The notes below the pieces were generated by a model, which saw only the letters and a list, made by a program, of their open reading frames with translations, was not told where the DNA came from and made no database searches. From Alphaproteobacteria bacterium (GTDB taxonomy: Bacteria > Pseudomonadota > Alphaproteobacteria > Micropepsales > Micropepsaceae), in assembly GCA_947467345.1 (NCBI GenBank), contig CANIHD010000002.1, positions 1-64,000 on the forward strand: 64,000 bases of DNA, written 5' to 3'. Shown here in pieces: positions 28,610 through 36,584 of this stretch. Numbering within the stretch: the stretch's first letter is position 1; each line of letters starts with the position of its first letter. A program made the translations under genes and the position numbers.

Positions 28610-29452
28610 GTGAGCCCCGCCAGCGCTGCGGGAGGCGAGGTCCTTCTCGTCGGTGCCGGCCGCATGGGCGGAGCCCTTCTCAAAGGCTGGCTCGCGGGCG
28701 GGCGCTTCTCCGCCATCCGAGTTATCGAACCCAACCCAAGTTCCGAACTGCGCGATCTCGCGGCGTCGAAACGTATTGTGTTGGAACAGCACTTCACGGC
28801 GGCGCCGAAGCTTGCCGCCATTGTGCTGGCGATGAAACCGCAAGTGATCAAGGCCGAGCCGGGTCTTTTGCCCGAGCTGGGGCAGGCGGGGGCGCTGGTC
28901 GTTTCCATCGCTGCCGGAATCGGAACCGGGCTTTTGGGTTCGCTTCTCGGTGCCTCGCGCATCGCCCGCGCCATGCCCAATACCCCCGGTGCCATCGGCA
29001 AGGGAATCACCGCGCTATATGGCGGGCCGTCACTTTCCACCGCCGACCGCGACCTGGCGGAACATTTGATGTCGGGCTTGGGCGACACGCTCTGGGTGGC
29101 AGACGAAAGCCTGATGGATGTCGTCACAGCCGTGTCCGGCTCGGGGCCGGCCTATCTTTTCCTAATGGCCGAGGTGCTGGCGGCAGCTGGCCGCGCCCAA
29201 GGGCTGGACCCGGCCTCCGCCGACCGTCTGGCCCGGGCCACGGTTTCGGGCGCCGGCGCGCTTCTGGCCGCCGATCCACGGGCGGCTTCTGAGCTGCGGA
29301 AGGAAGTGACCAGCCCGGGCGGCACCACCGAGGCTGCCCTGAAAGTGCTGATGGGTGAGGGTGGGCTTGACGCGCTAATGGCGAAAGCTGTCGATGCCGC
29401 CACGCGCCGGGGCCGCGAATTGGGCGCCCCATCGGAAAAGCCGAAGGGATAG
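28610..29452 (+). CDS. proC: Pyrroline-5-carboxylate reductase
   Basis: Last step of proline synthesis, reducing pyrroline-5-carboxylate with NAD(P)H. The 280-residue protein has a Rossmann start (EVLLVGAGRMGGALLKGWL), the AMKPQVIK segment, ARAMPNTPGAIGKGITAL, and the P5CR signature VSGSGPAYLFLMAEVL with the downstream TSPGGTTEAALKVL. The start is GTG at 28610, one base after the YbjN stop, so the two are likely coupled. Confidence 0.95.
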   Translation: MSPASAAGGEVLLVGAGRMGGALLKGWLAGGRFSAIRVIEPNPSSELRDLAASKRIVLEQHFTAAPKLAAIVLAMKPQVIKAEPGLLPELGQAGALVVSIAAGIGTGLLGSLLGASRIARAMPNTPGAIGKGITALYGGPSLSTADRDLAEHLMSGLGDTLWVADESLMDVVTAVSGSGPAYLFLMAEVLAAAGRAQGLDPASADRLARATVSGAGALLAADPRAASELRKEVTSPGGTTEAALKVLMGEGGLDALMAKAVDAATRRGRELGAPSEKPKG

Positions 29453-29455
29453 TAA

Positions 29456-29947
29456 GTGGACGATCTTGGAGAGTTCGACGCCGCCGGCACGGTGCGGTTT
29501 CAACGCCTGTTGTCGGCGCCGCCTGAACGCGTGTGGGAATATCTGACCGAGGCGGAATTGCTGCCGGAATGGCTCGGCAACGGCTACATCTCGGAAGAGA
29601 TTGGCGGCAAGATCGAGCTGCGGTCCGGCGGTCCGGTGGTGCGCGGAATCGTTTTGGCGCGCGAACCTCTGAAGCATCTCTCTTATAGCTGGATCGTCTA
29701 CATGCTGGGCGACGACGTTCCGGCGGTGACGGAGGCCATCATCAATTTCGATCTGGAGCCGGTGGACGAGGGCACGAGGCTCACCCTGACGCAGGGGCCG
29801 ATTGATCCCGAATATCGCGCACGCGCCGCCGGCGGCTGGCATGCATTACTGGCCGTGTTGCAGGGCGCGTTGAGCGAAGATTCCTCTGCCGATTTCATGG
29901 AAACATTCCAGCGCGTCTATCCGGAATACGAAAAGCGTTACAGCTGA
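29456..29947 (+). CDS. SRPBCC (AHSA1-type) domain protein
   Basis: 163-residue START-like protein. FQRLLSAPPERVWEYLTEAELLPEWLG is the typical opening, with GGKIELRSGGPVVRGIVLAREPLKHLSYSW and FDLEPVDEGTRLTLTQGPI following. Such proteins bind hydrophobic ligands or act as HSP90 co-chaperone domains; the ligand is unknown. It starts with GTG four bases after proC. Its 3' end faces repeat A2. Confidence 0.82.
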   Translation: MDDLGEFDAAGTVRFQRLLSAPPERVWEYLTEAELLPEWLGNGYISEEIGGKIELRSGGPVVRGIVLAREPLKHLSYSWIVYMLGDDVPAVTEAIINFDLEPVDEGTRLTLTQGPIDPEYRARAAGGWHALLAVLQGALSEDSSADFMETFQRVYPEYEKRYS

Positions 29948-29955
29948 ATAAAACG

Positions 29956-30067
29956 TCGTGCTGAGGCGCGTCCCTCGAGACGCGCGCTGCGCGCGCTCCT
30001 CGGGATGAGGACATTGTTTTACTCCTCATGGTGAGGAGGCTGCGAAGCAGCCGTCTCGAACCATGAG
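29956..30067. repeat. Family A palindromic repeat, copy A2
   Basis: Both A hairpins are present, with the left half weakened (TCCCTCGAGACGCGCGCTGC, then CTCCTCGGGATGAGG). The right half is perfect in its outer arms (CTCATGGT/ACCATGAG) around GGCTGC/GCAGCC. It fills the convergent gap between the SRPBCC gene and the kinase gene. Confidence 0.85.
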
Positions 30068-30075
30068 GCCCGCGC

Positions 30076-31464
30076 CTATCCCGGCAGACGCACAATCGCT
30101 TTAAGACCGCCGAGCGGGCTGCGCTCCAAGATCACGTCGCCGCCATGCGCGCGCGCAATGTCGCGCGCAATGGCCAGGCCCAAGCCCACACCGCCAGCCT
30201 GGAGATTGCGCCCTTGATCCAGCCGCGTGAATGGGCGGAAGGCTTCTTCACGGCGCTCTTCGGCAATGCCATGGCCGTCATCATCAACCGAAATTTCCGC
30301 GCCGCGCGGCGTTTGACGTAGCGCGACTTCGACACGCTTGCCGTAGCGCAGCGCATTGTCGATGAGATTGATCAGGCAACGCTTCAGCGCGTTTCTTTTG
30401 ATGGCGATCACGGCGCTGTCGGCGGCAGTGACGGTGATGCGCTCGGCGCCGCGCTTTTTTGCGCGCGCGGAATCAGAGACGGCTTCTTCCACCAGAGAAC
30501 GCAACTCGGTTTCCACCGGCGCCTCGCCGCCTTCGCCGCGCGCGAACTCCAGATACTCATTGACCATGCGTTCCATTTCGTCGACGTCCGAAGACATCGC
30601 GTCATGGTCGGCATCCCTCGGCATCATCGCCAATTGCAGGCGCATGCGCGTCAGCGGCGTTCTGAGATCATGGCTGACGCCGGAGAGCATGTTGGTGCGC
30701 TGCCGCACATGGCGTTCGATGCGCTCGCGCATCTCGATAAAAGCTTGCGCTGCACGCCGAACTTCAGCGGCGCCCGATGGTTTGAAATCGGGCAAGTTGC
30801 GCCCTTTGCCGAAGCTCTCCGCAACGAGCGCCAGCCGTTCGATCGGCTTGACCTGATTGCGCAGAAACCACAGTGCAATGCCGATCAGAAGCGCCGATGA
30901 ACCCAACATCCAGAGAACGAACACACGCGCATCCGCGGCTTGCAATCGACCGCGCGGAACCTGGAACACAAGCACGCCATCGGGAAGCTGCACCTGAACT
31001 TCGACAACATCTGCGTTGCGGCCAGTGTTGAAACTGGCCTCTTCCGGAATTTTTGTCGCCAGGATGTAAAGGAGTTGGCGGTCCAGCACGTCGGCGGGCT
31101 GCGACACGGTGCGCTCCAGCCGCACTCCGGGGCGGAACGCGGCGTTAAGACCGAACGAAGCCGCAGCATTACGGCGCGTGGCGTCGCGGGCCGCTCCCTG
31201 CGGCGCGCCGGTTTCCAACGTCACCATGTAGCCGATTTCATTGGCGACGCCGCGCGTCAGCGTTGCTGTTGTGATGCGATAATTGCGGTCGAAGAAAACC
31301 AACGCGATGACAATCTGCAACAGCAGAATCGGCGCCACGACAATGATGAGCGAGCGATAAAAAAGGTGCCGGGGCAGGAATCGCTTCAGCGCGCGTAACG
31401 GGTGAAAATTCGCGGCGCCCAAAGCGCGCCGCGAATTATTCAACGCGGTCTGGGACCAGGACAT
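30076..31464 (-). CDS. EnvZ-like membrane sensor histidine kinase
   Basis: 462-residue two-pass kinase: TM1 near residues 36-58 (LIIVVAPILLLQIVIALVFF), a periplasmic sensor of about 120 residues, TM2 (VLWMLGSSALLIGIALWFL), HAMP, HisKA with MLSGVSHDLRTPLTRMRL, then HATPase with NLIDNALRYG, VDDDGHGI and GGVGLGLAIARDIARAHGG. Start at 31464 (or 31473) lies inside the end of the response regulator gene, an overlap of 29-38 bases suggesting coupling. Order MarR-RR-HK; an osmotic or envelope role is by analogy. Confidence 0.92.
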   Translation of the reverse strand: MSWSQTALNNSRRALGAANFHPLRALKRFLPRHLFYRSLIIVVAPILLLQIVIALVFFDRNYRITTATLTRGVANEIGYMVTLETGAPQGAARDATRRNAAASFGLNAAFRPGVRLERTVSQPADVLDRQLLYILATKIPEEASFNTGRNADVVEVQVQLPDGVLVFQVPRGRLQAADARVFVLWMLGSSALLIGIALWFLRNQVKPIERLALVAESFGKGRNLPDFKPSGAAEVRRAAQAFIEMRERIERHVRQRTNMLSGVSHDLRTPLTRMRLQLAMMPRDADHDAMSSDVDEMERMVNEYLEFARGEGGEAPVETELRSLVEEAVSDSARAKKRGAERITVTAADSAVIAIKRNALKRCLINLIDNALRYGKRVEVALRQTPRGAEISVDDDGHGIAEERREEAFRPFTRLDQGRNLQAGGVGLGLAIARDIARAHGGDVILERSPLGGLKAIVRLPG

Positions 31465-32131
31465 AGCCGACACCGCGCACGGTCTGAATATAAAGGGGGA
31501 TTTTGGGATCCTCTTCGATCTTACGGCGCAGCCGCGTCATTTGCACGTCGATGGAGCGTTCCAATGGAATATTGAGTTTCTCGCACAATTGCGCGCGGCT
31601 GAAAGAGCGCCCCGCATGGGCGGCAAGAAGCTTCAGCAATTGCGCTTCGGAGCCGGTGAGGCGCACCGGCTTGCCGCCGCGCTTCAACTCGCTGCGTTCG
31701 AGATGGAATACCACCTCGCCCATATGAACGCTGTGATGGGGAATGCGTTTGCCGCCGGAGCGGCGCAGCAGCGAGCCGAGGCGCAGCATAAGCTCGCGCG
31801 GCTCAAAGGGCTTGGCGAGATAATCATCGGCGCCGCGTTCAAGGCCGGCAATGCGGTCTTGCGCTTCGCCACGCGCGGTCAACATCAGAATCGGAACCTC
31901 CGAGTGTCCGCGCAAATCGGCGGCGAAATCCAAACCGCTTTCGCCCGGCATCATTACGTCCAGCACCAGCGCGTCGAAGGTGAGCCCTTTCATCAATGTG
32001 CGCGCTTCGGCGGCGTCTGCGGCAGCAGACACGCGAAAACCGTTGGTGCTTAAATAGCGCTGCAGCAGGTCACGCAGCCGCGCATCGTCATCGACGACGA
32101 GAAGATGAGGTTGATCGGAAGCGCCAATCAC
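31436..32131 (-). CDS. OmpR-family response regulator
   Basis: 231 residues: receiver domain with acidic pocket DDD near residue 14-16, phospho-acceptor Asp58 in LVLDVMMPGESGL, the Thr and Lys switch residues in MLTARGE and YLAKPFEPREL, then a winged-helix DNA-binding domain (VRLTGSEAQLLKLLAAHAGRSFSRAQL, SIDVQMTRLRRKIEEDP). Its start overlaps the MarR stop by four bases and its end overlaps the kinase start, so the three form an operon. Confidence 0.95.
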   Translation of the reverse strand: MIGASDQPHLLVVDDDARLRDLLQRYLSTNGFRVSAAADAAEARTLMKGLTFDALVLDVMMPGESGLDFAADLRGHSEVPILMLTARGEAQDRIAGLERGADDYLAKPFEPRELMLRLGSLLRRSGGKRIPHHSVHMGEVVFHLERSELKRGGKPVRLTGSEAQLLKLLAAHAGRSFSRAQLCEKLNIPLERSIDVQMTRLRRKIEEDPKIPLYIQTVRGVGYVLVPDRVE

Positions 32132-32631
32132 GCGCGGTCCGTCCCTGGTTTGCCGGCAAAGCGTTTCAAGACTTTACGAAACCCGGCGGCCGCTTCCGGC
32201 CCCACCTCGTGGAAAGCCTCTGCCAGGCGAGCGCGGCTGTCTTGCCACAGCGCTTCGTCGAGTTTCTCGCCCTTCGCGGTCAGGCCGAGCAGCCTTTTGC
32301 GGCGGTCGGCGGGCGAAGCCTGTTGCTCGACATAGCCGCCTGCCATCAGCTCTGCCAACACGCCGCTCAGGCTCTGTTTGGTCACCCGGAGCTGGAAGAG
32401 GAGGTCGGCCACGGAAAGCCCCGGCGCCCGGCCGATGGCCGAAAGTGCTCGCCCGTCAGCGCGGCCGAGGCCCTCCGCCTTTAGTCTTGGATCGATGTCG
32501 TCGTTCAAATCGCGGACGGCAGCCAGCAAAAGGTCGAGGCCCTGTTTGGGGTCTTCGGAGCGGGTGGATGGCGGGAGCGTGGGTTGATGCAGGGCATCTC
32601 CCCGAATCGGCGCGTATTTTATGTCAGCCAT
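32128..32631 (-). CDS. MarR-family transcriptional regulator
   Basis: 167-residue winged helix-turn-helix protein: LSAIGRAPGLSVADLLFQLRVTKQSLSGVLAELMAGGYVEQQASPADRRKRLLGLTAKG contains the recognition helix and the wing, flanked by dimerisation helices. The ATG at 32631 sits inside a perfect inverted repeat, with no clear ribosome site, so the mRNA may be leaderless. The longer frame to 32667 starts with TTG. It heads the MarR-RR-HK operon and is divergent from ilvE. Confidence 0.9.
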   Translation of the reverse strand: MADIKYAPIRGDALHQPTLPPSTRSEDPKQGLDLLLAAVRDLNDDIDPRLKAEGLGRADGRALSAIGRAPGLSVADLLFQLRVTKQSLSGVLAELMAGGYVEQQASPADRRKRLLGLTAKGEKLDEALWQDSRARLAEAFHEVGPEAAAGFRKVLKRFAGKPGTDRA

Positions 32632-32640
32632 GTTGACATA
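32620..32640. promoter_or_regulatory. Putative MarR operator overlapping its own start codon
   Basis: TATGTCA (32620-32626) and TGACATA (32634-32640) form a perfect 7-base inverted repeat with a 7-base spacer, and the MarR start codon lies in the spacer. MarR dimers usually bind 16-21 bp palindromes like this in their own promoters, so autoregulation is likely. It may also affect ilvE, which starts 120 bases away on the other strand. Confidence 0.6.
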
Positions 32641-32759
32641 TTTAGGCCCCTCGTCGGCCTGAGGCAACGGTCTTGGACGGCTAGCAAGTCGCCCGTTGCC
32701 TTGGCAACCACCCCATAGCTATATCCCCCACCGGTTCGGCTCTATCCCACAAGGTTGCT

Positions 32760-33635
32760 ATGGCTGTTCTTCCCTTCGACGATCGCGACGGTTCGCTTTG
32801 GTATGACGGCAATCTTATGCCGTGGCGTGATGCCAAGACTCATGTCCTGACCCATGGGCTGCATTACGCGTCCTGCGTGTTCGAGGGCGAGCGCGCCTAT
32901 TCGGGCAAGATCTTCAAGCTGGAAGAACATACCACCCGGCTCTTCGACTCCGCCAAGCTACTCGGCATGAAAATCCCTTTCACGGAAGCCGAGATCAATG
33001 CGGCCTGCGTGCAGGTGCTGGAGGCCGAAGGGCATCGCGACGCCTATGTGCGCCCGGTCGTTTTCCGCGGCAGTGAGATGATGGCCGTGTCGGCGCAGGC
33101 GACGAAGATTCACGTTGCCATCGCGGTGTGGCAGTGGCCGTCTTATTTCGATCCGAAAGAGAAGCTGAAAGGCATCCGCCTCGATATTTCCGAGTGGCGC
33201 CGTCCGGCGCCGGACACCGCGCCGACACGCGCGAAGGCGGCGGGTCTTTATATGATCTGCACGCTGTCCAAACACGCGGCGGAAGCCAAAGGCTATGCCG
33301 ACGCGTTGATGTTCGATTATCGCGGGCTCGTCGCCGAAGCGACTGGCGCCAATGTCTTCTTCGTCAAAGACGGCACGGTGCACACGCCGATTCCAGATTG
33401 CTTTCTGGACGGCATCACGCGCCGCTCGGTGATCGCTCTTGCCCACGCGCACCAGATTCCGCTGGTCGAACGTCACATCAAGCCGGAAGAGATGAGCGGC
33501 TTCAGCGAATGTTTCATCACCGGTACCGCGGCGGAAGTGACGCCTGTGTCCGAGATCGGTCCCTATCGCTTTAGCCCGGGTAAGATCACCGAAACGCTGA
33601 TGAACGCCTATTCGGATCAAGTGCGGAAGGGCTAG
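32760..33635 (+). CDS. ilvE: Branched-chain amino acid aminotransferase
   Basis: Fold-type IV PLP enzyme of 291 residues that interconverts Val, Ile and Leu with their 2-oxo acids. The PLP lysine is Lys159 in RAKAAGLYM. Other signatures: LTHGLHYASCVFEGERAY, AYVRPVVFRG, LVAEATGANVFFVKDG, FLDGITRRSVIALA and CFITGTAAEVTPV. A D-amino-acid transaminase-like substrate range is the main alternative, but the HGLHYAS-VFEG region fits IlvE. Confidence 0.93.
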   Translation: MAVLPFDDRDGSLWYDGNLMPWRDAKTHVLTHGLHYASCVFEGERAYSGKIFKLEEHTTRLFDSAKLLGMKIPFTEAEINAACVQVLEAEGHRDAYVRPVVFRGSEMMAVSAQATKIHVAIAVWQWPSYFDPKEKLKGIRLDISEWRRPAPDTAPTRAKAAGLYMICTLSKHAAEAKGYADALMFDYRGLVAEATGANVFFVKDGTVHTPIPDCFLDGITRRSVIALAHAHQIPLVERHIKPEEMSGFSECFITGTAAEVTPVSEIGPYRFSPGKITETLMNAYSDQVRKG

Positions 33636-33641
33636 TCGCCC

Positions 33642-34085
33642 CTACTTCCAGCGCTGCGCGGCTTCGTCGTCAGTGCCGCGCGGCTCTACCCAATTCGCGC
33701 CGCTGGATTTTTCTTCCAGCTTCCAAAAAGGCGCGCGCGTTTTCAGATAATCCATGAGAAATTCCGCGGCGCGGAAAGAATCGCCGCGATGCATCGACGC
33801 GACGCCGACAAACACAATGCGCGCGCCGGGTGTCAGCCGTCCGGCGCGATGAATCACCGACACATCCAAAAGCGGCCAGCGCAGTTTCGCCTCCGCTACG
33901 TGCGCGGTGATCTCGCGCAAGGCGAAGGATTCGTAGGCCTCGAGGGTCATCGCCTCCAGCGCATCGTCGCCGCGCACAATGCCGACAAAACTGGCGACGG
34001 CGCCGACATCTGTTCGCCCCTGCGTCAATGCAGCTATTTCGACTCCTGGATCGAAATCTTCCAACTGAATGCGAATGGCGCCCAT
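33642..34085 (-). CDS. moaE: Molybdopterin synthase catalytic subunit
   Basis: Large subunit of 147 residues that with MoaD inserts two sulphurs into precursor Z (cPMP) in molybdenum cofactor synthesis. Motifs: VGAVASFVGIVRG, LTLEAYESFALREI (in this protein MTLEAYESFA), VIHRAGRLTPGARIVFVGVASMHRGDSF, and PFWKLEEKSSGANWVEP with the catalytic Lys. It follows moaD by 9 bases. Confidence 0.95.
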   Translation of the reverse strand: MGAIRIQLEDFDPGVEIAALTQGRTDVGAVASFVGIVRGDDALEAMTLEAYESFALREITAHVAEAKLRWPLLDVSVIHRAGRLTPGARIVFVGVASMHRGDSFRAAEFLMDYLKTRAPFWKLEEKSSGANWVEPRGTDDEAAQRWK

Positions 34086-34094
34086 GGCCTTATT

Positions 34095-34346
34095 CTACCC
34101 GCCGGTCACAGGCGGGAAAAAGGCGATTTCGTCGCTGTCCGTGATGGTCGCATCGAACCCGCCATGGATCTGATTTACTGCGGTGCGCAGGCGTGACACG
34201 TCGTTGAAGGCTGCCGCATATTCCGGTCCACGCTTGACCAGCATGTCCATCAACGCGCCGACCGTGGAGATATTCGCAGGTAGGGGGATGTCTTCCTCCG
34301 ACCGCCCGATCTTCTGGCGCACCCAAGCGAAGTAAAGAAGCTTCAC
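34095..34346 (-). CDS. moaD: Molybdopterin synthase sulfur carrier subunit
   Basis: 83-residue ubiquitin-like protein ending in the essential Gly-Gly (FFPPVTGG) that is activated as a thiocarboxylate. It starts MKLLYFAWVRQKIG. It overlaps the upstream phosphatidyltransferase gene by four bases and precedes moaE, so all are on one transcript. Confidence 0.95.
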   Translation of the reverse strand: MKLLYFAWVRQKIGRSEEDIPLPANISTVGALMDMLVKRGPEYAAAFNDVSRLRTAVNQIHGGFDATITDSDEIAFFPPVTGG

Positions 34347-34942
34347 GCCGCGCGGTCGCTTATGGCCACGTGCCGAATGGCGTAGGCCGCGTGATCGACC
34401 ACATAAGCAATCGAAGCGATCACTGCGACGCCGAAAGCAAAGGCTGCGATGAGCGGATCGGGTGTCACTCCCGATCCCACAAGGGCGCTGCCGATCAGAA
34501 CGATTTGCGCAATCGGATGCACGGTCGTTTTGACCTTAGCGCTCCAGCGCACGTCGAAGGGATGGCCGATCTGTTTGCTGAAAGCGCCGAGATACGGAAC
34601 CACGATTTCGGCGAAATAGACCAGCGTGAACAACAGCACCGGCATCCAGCCTGTCGCCAGAAAACCGAGAAACACCGCGAGATTGAAAATAGCGTCGCAG
34701 GCGCCATCGACGTAGCGTCCGTACCCTGAAGCTGAGCCTTGGCGGCGCGCCAAATACCCATCCGCTATGTCCGATACGCCGGCCATGCAGGCAATCGCGA
34801 AGGCGGCATAAAGCGCTTCGCGGGTTTCCGCGGCCAGCAACAACAGGATGATGGGCGCCAATACCACACGCCCCAGGCTGACCAGATTGGCCGCCGAGAA
34901 AAGATCGGCGGCACCCAGATTGGTTTGCACGCCCTTGGTCAT
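34343..34942 (-). CDS. CDP-alcohol phosphatidyltransferase family protein (second copy)
   Basis: 199-residue membrane protein. The family active site is DIADGYLARRQGSASGYGRYVDGACD, shown here as D..DG..AR...G...D...D, with several membrane helices. Compared with the neighbour it has a longer spacing and an altered GYGRYVDGACDAIFN segment, so it may use another acceptor alcohol. It overlaps the upstream paralogue by one base and moaD by four. Confidence 0.85.
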   Translation of the reverse strand: MTKGVQTNLGAADLFSAANLVSLGRVVLAPIILLLLAAETREALYAAFAIACMAGVSDIADGYLARRQGSASGYGRYVDGACDAIFNLAVFLGFLATGWMPVLLFTLVYFAEIVVPYLGAFSKQIGHPFDVRWSAKVKTTVHPIAQIVLIGSALVGSGVTPDPLIAAFAFGVAVIASIAYVVDHAAYAIRHVAISDRAA

Positions 34943-35514
34943 CAGCCGGCCCGCACCATTTTCTGCAGCACGCCCACCGTGTAATCGACCAGCGAATAGG
35001 CGGTGACCGCGGTAGCGATCAACAGGAGCACATGCGCGGTCATCTCGAAGGCCGGAAAATCAGCCGTGCCGAAAAGGGCGGCGAGGCCGACAATGATGAT
35101 CTGCGCCGCGCCCTGGACGATGGCCTTCCATTTGCCGCTGACGCGCGCGGCCAAGGTTTCGGAACGAAGCTCGGCGATCTCACGCAAATAAGAGACGGCG
35201 AGGTCGCGCCAGATGATGATGGCGAGCATCCACACCGCCATCCATCCGTTCAGCACGAAGGCGATGAAGACGGAGCCGCGATAGAGCCCGTCGGCCATGG
35301 GGTCCAAAAGCTTGCCGAAATTGGAGACGCGCTTGGAATAGCGCGCGACATAGCCATCGGCGAGGTCGGACAGCTCGGCCACGATCATGATGATGAGCGC
35401 TGCCCATAAGGCACGGGGCGTGCCGATCAGGAGCAGCCACATGCTGGCCGGCCCCATCACCAGCCGGCTGGCGGTGATAGCATTGGCGGGAGTCCAGAGC
35501 TGGTTCTGCGACAT
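34942..35514 (-). CDS. pgsA: CDP-alcohol phosphatidyltransferase, probable PGP synthase
   Basis: 190-residue membrane enzyme that probably transfers the phosphatidyl group from CDP-diacylglycerol to glycerol 3-phosphate. It begins WTPANAITASRLVMGP, the usual PgsA N-terminus. The active site is split as SDLADGYVAR and FGKLLDPMADG. Position near uvrC and before moaD/moaE is the standard alphaproteobacterial pgsA place. I assign pgsA to this copy rather than to the one downstream. Confidence 0.8.
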   Translation of the reverse strand: MSQNQLWTPANAITASRLVMGPASMWLLLIGTPRALWAALIIMIVAELSDLADGYVARYSKRVSNFGKLLDPMADGLYRGSVFIAFVLNGWMAVWMLAIIIWRDLAVSYLREIAELRSETLAARVSGKWKAIVQGAAQIIIVGLAALFGTADFPAFEMTAHVLLLIATAVTAYSLVDYTVGVLQKMVRAG

Positions 35515-35735
35515 CTACCGTATCCAACTCCACCGCCCGGCAACGGAAATCCGAGCGCTCGGCGGTAGAGGCTGAGTAAGCACGAGAGGTGAACAAGGTG
35601 CAATCCTCGGCGCCGCCTTCAGGTTCCCACCGGTTCCTATTCCTGGGCAAATCCTAGGCAAACCCAACCCTTGCCTGGATCGGCTCACCTCTCTATCGCT
35701 GGCGGCCTCGTTTTTGACCCACGCGACGGATTCTC

Positions 35736-36584
35736 ATGAAAAGCCTGCAGGAGTTCGATGCCACGCTGACGCGCGAGATTGATTTCGTGCTGAGCGACCT
35801 CGACGACACCCTGACCGATTCCGGCCATTTGCGCGGCGCCACCTATGCCGCGCTTGAGAAACTGAAGGCCGCCGGAAAACGCATTGTGATCGTCACGGGG
35901 CGCCCGGCCGGCTGGTGCGATATGATTGCGCGGTTCTGGCCGGTGGACGGCGTGGTCGGCGAGAACGGCGCTTTCTATTTTCGTTACGACCATGACAAGG
36001 CCGTGATGGTCCGTCATTTTCTGCAAAGCGAGGAGGAGCGCGCCCGCAACCACAAGGCGCTGTTCGGTTTCTTCGACGACGTGCGCAACGCGCATCCGGA
36101 TATTCGCCTTTCCGCCGACCAGGCCTTCCGGGTCAGCGATATCGCCATCGACATTTGCGAGGATGTGCAGCGCCTCGGCAAGGATGAGGTCGCGGATATT
36201 GTCGCCCGGCTCGCGGCGCTCGGCGCGACCGTGAAGGTCAGCTCCATTCACATCAATGCGTGGATCGGCCATTTCGATAAATTGACGATGATCCGGAGCT
36301 TCCTGAAAACCGAATTTGATGTCGATGCGGAAGCCGCGAAACAACGCGTGGTCTATGTCGGCGATTCGCCGAATGACGAACCGATGTTTGGCTATTTTCC
36401 GCACTCGGTCGGCGTCGCCAATGTCGAAGAGTTTTTGCCGGACATGGTGTCCAAGCCCGCCTATGTCGCGCGCGGACGCGGCGGCGTGGGCTTTGTCGAA
36501 TTGGCAAATCTGCTGATTCCTGCGGGCAAGCCCGCCATCAGCCGCGGAAATAATCGAAGATCTTCTTCGCCAGCCCGGCGCTGA
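35736..36584 (+). CDS. HAD-IIB family hydrolase
   Basis: 282-residue phosphatase-like protein. Motif I is [14 protein letters not shown] with the nucleophile Asp; motif II is [11 protein letters not shown]; a lysine lies in the cap region; motif IV is [17 protein letters not shown]. It resembles sucrose/trehalose/mannosyl-phosphate phosphatase-like HADs, but the sugar is unknown. Its last 47 bases overlap the convergent uvrC 3' end; the final 15 or so residues ([13 protein letters not shown]) are an unstructured basic tail. Confidence 0.85.
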   Translation: MKSLQEFDATLTREIDFVLSDLDDTLTDSGHLRGATYAALEKLKAAGKRIVIVTGRPAGWCDMIARFWPVDGVVGENGAFYFRYDHDKAVMVRHFLQSEEERARNHKALFGFFDDVRNAHPDIRLSADQAFRVSDIAIDICEDVQRLGKDEVADIVARLAALGATVKVSSIHINAWIGHFDKLTMIRSFLKTEFDVDAEAAKQRVVYVGDSPNDEPMFGYFPHSVGVANVEEFLPDMVSKPAYVARGRGGVGFVELANLLIPAGKPAISRGNNRRSSSPARR

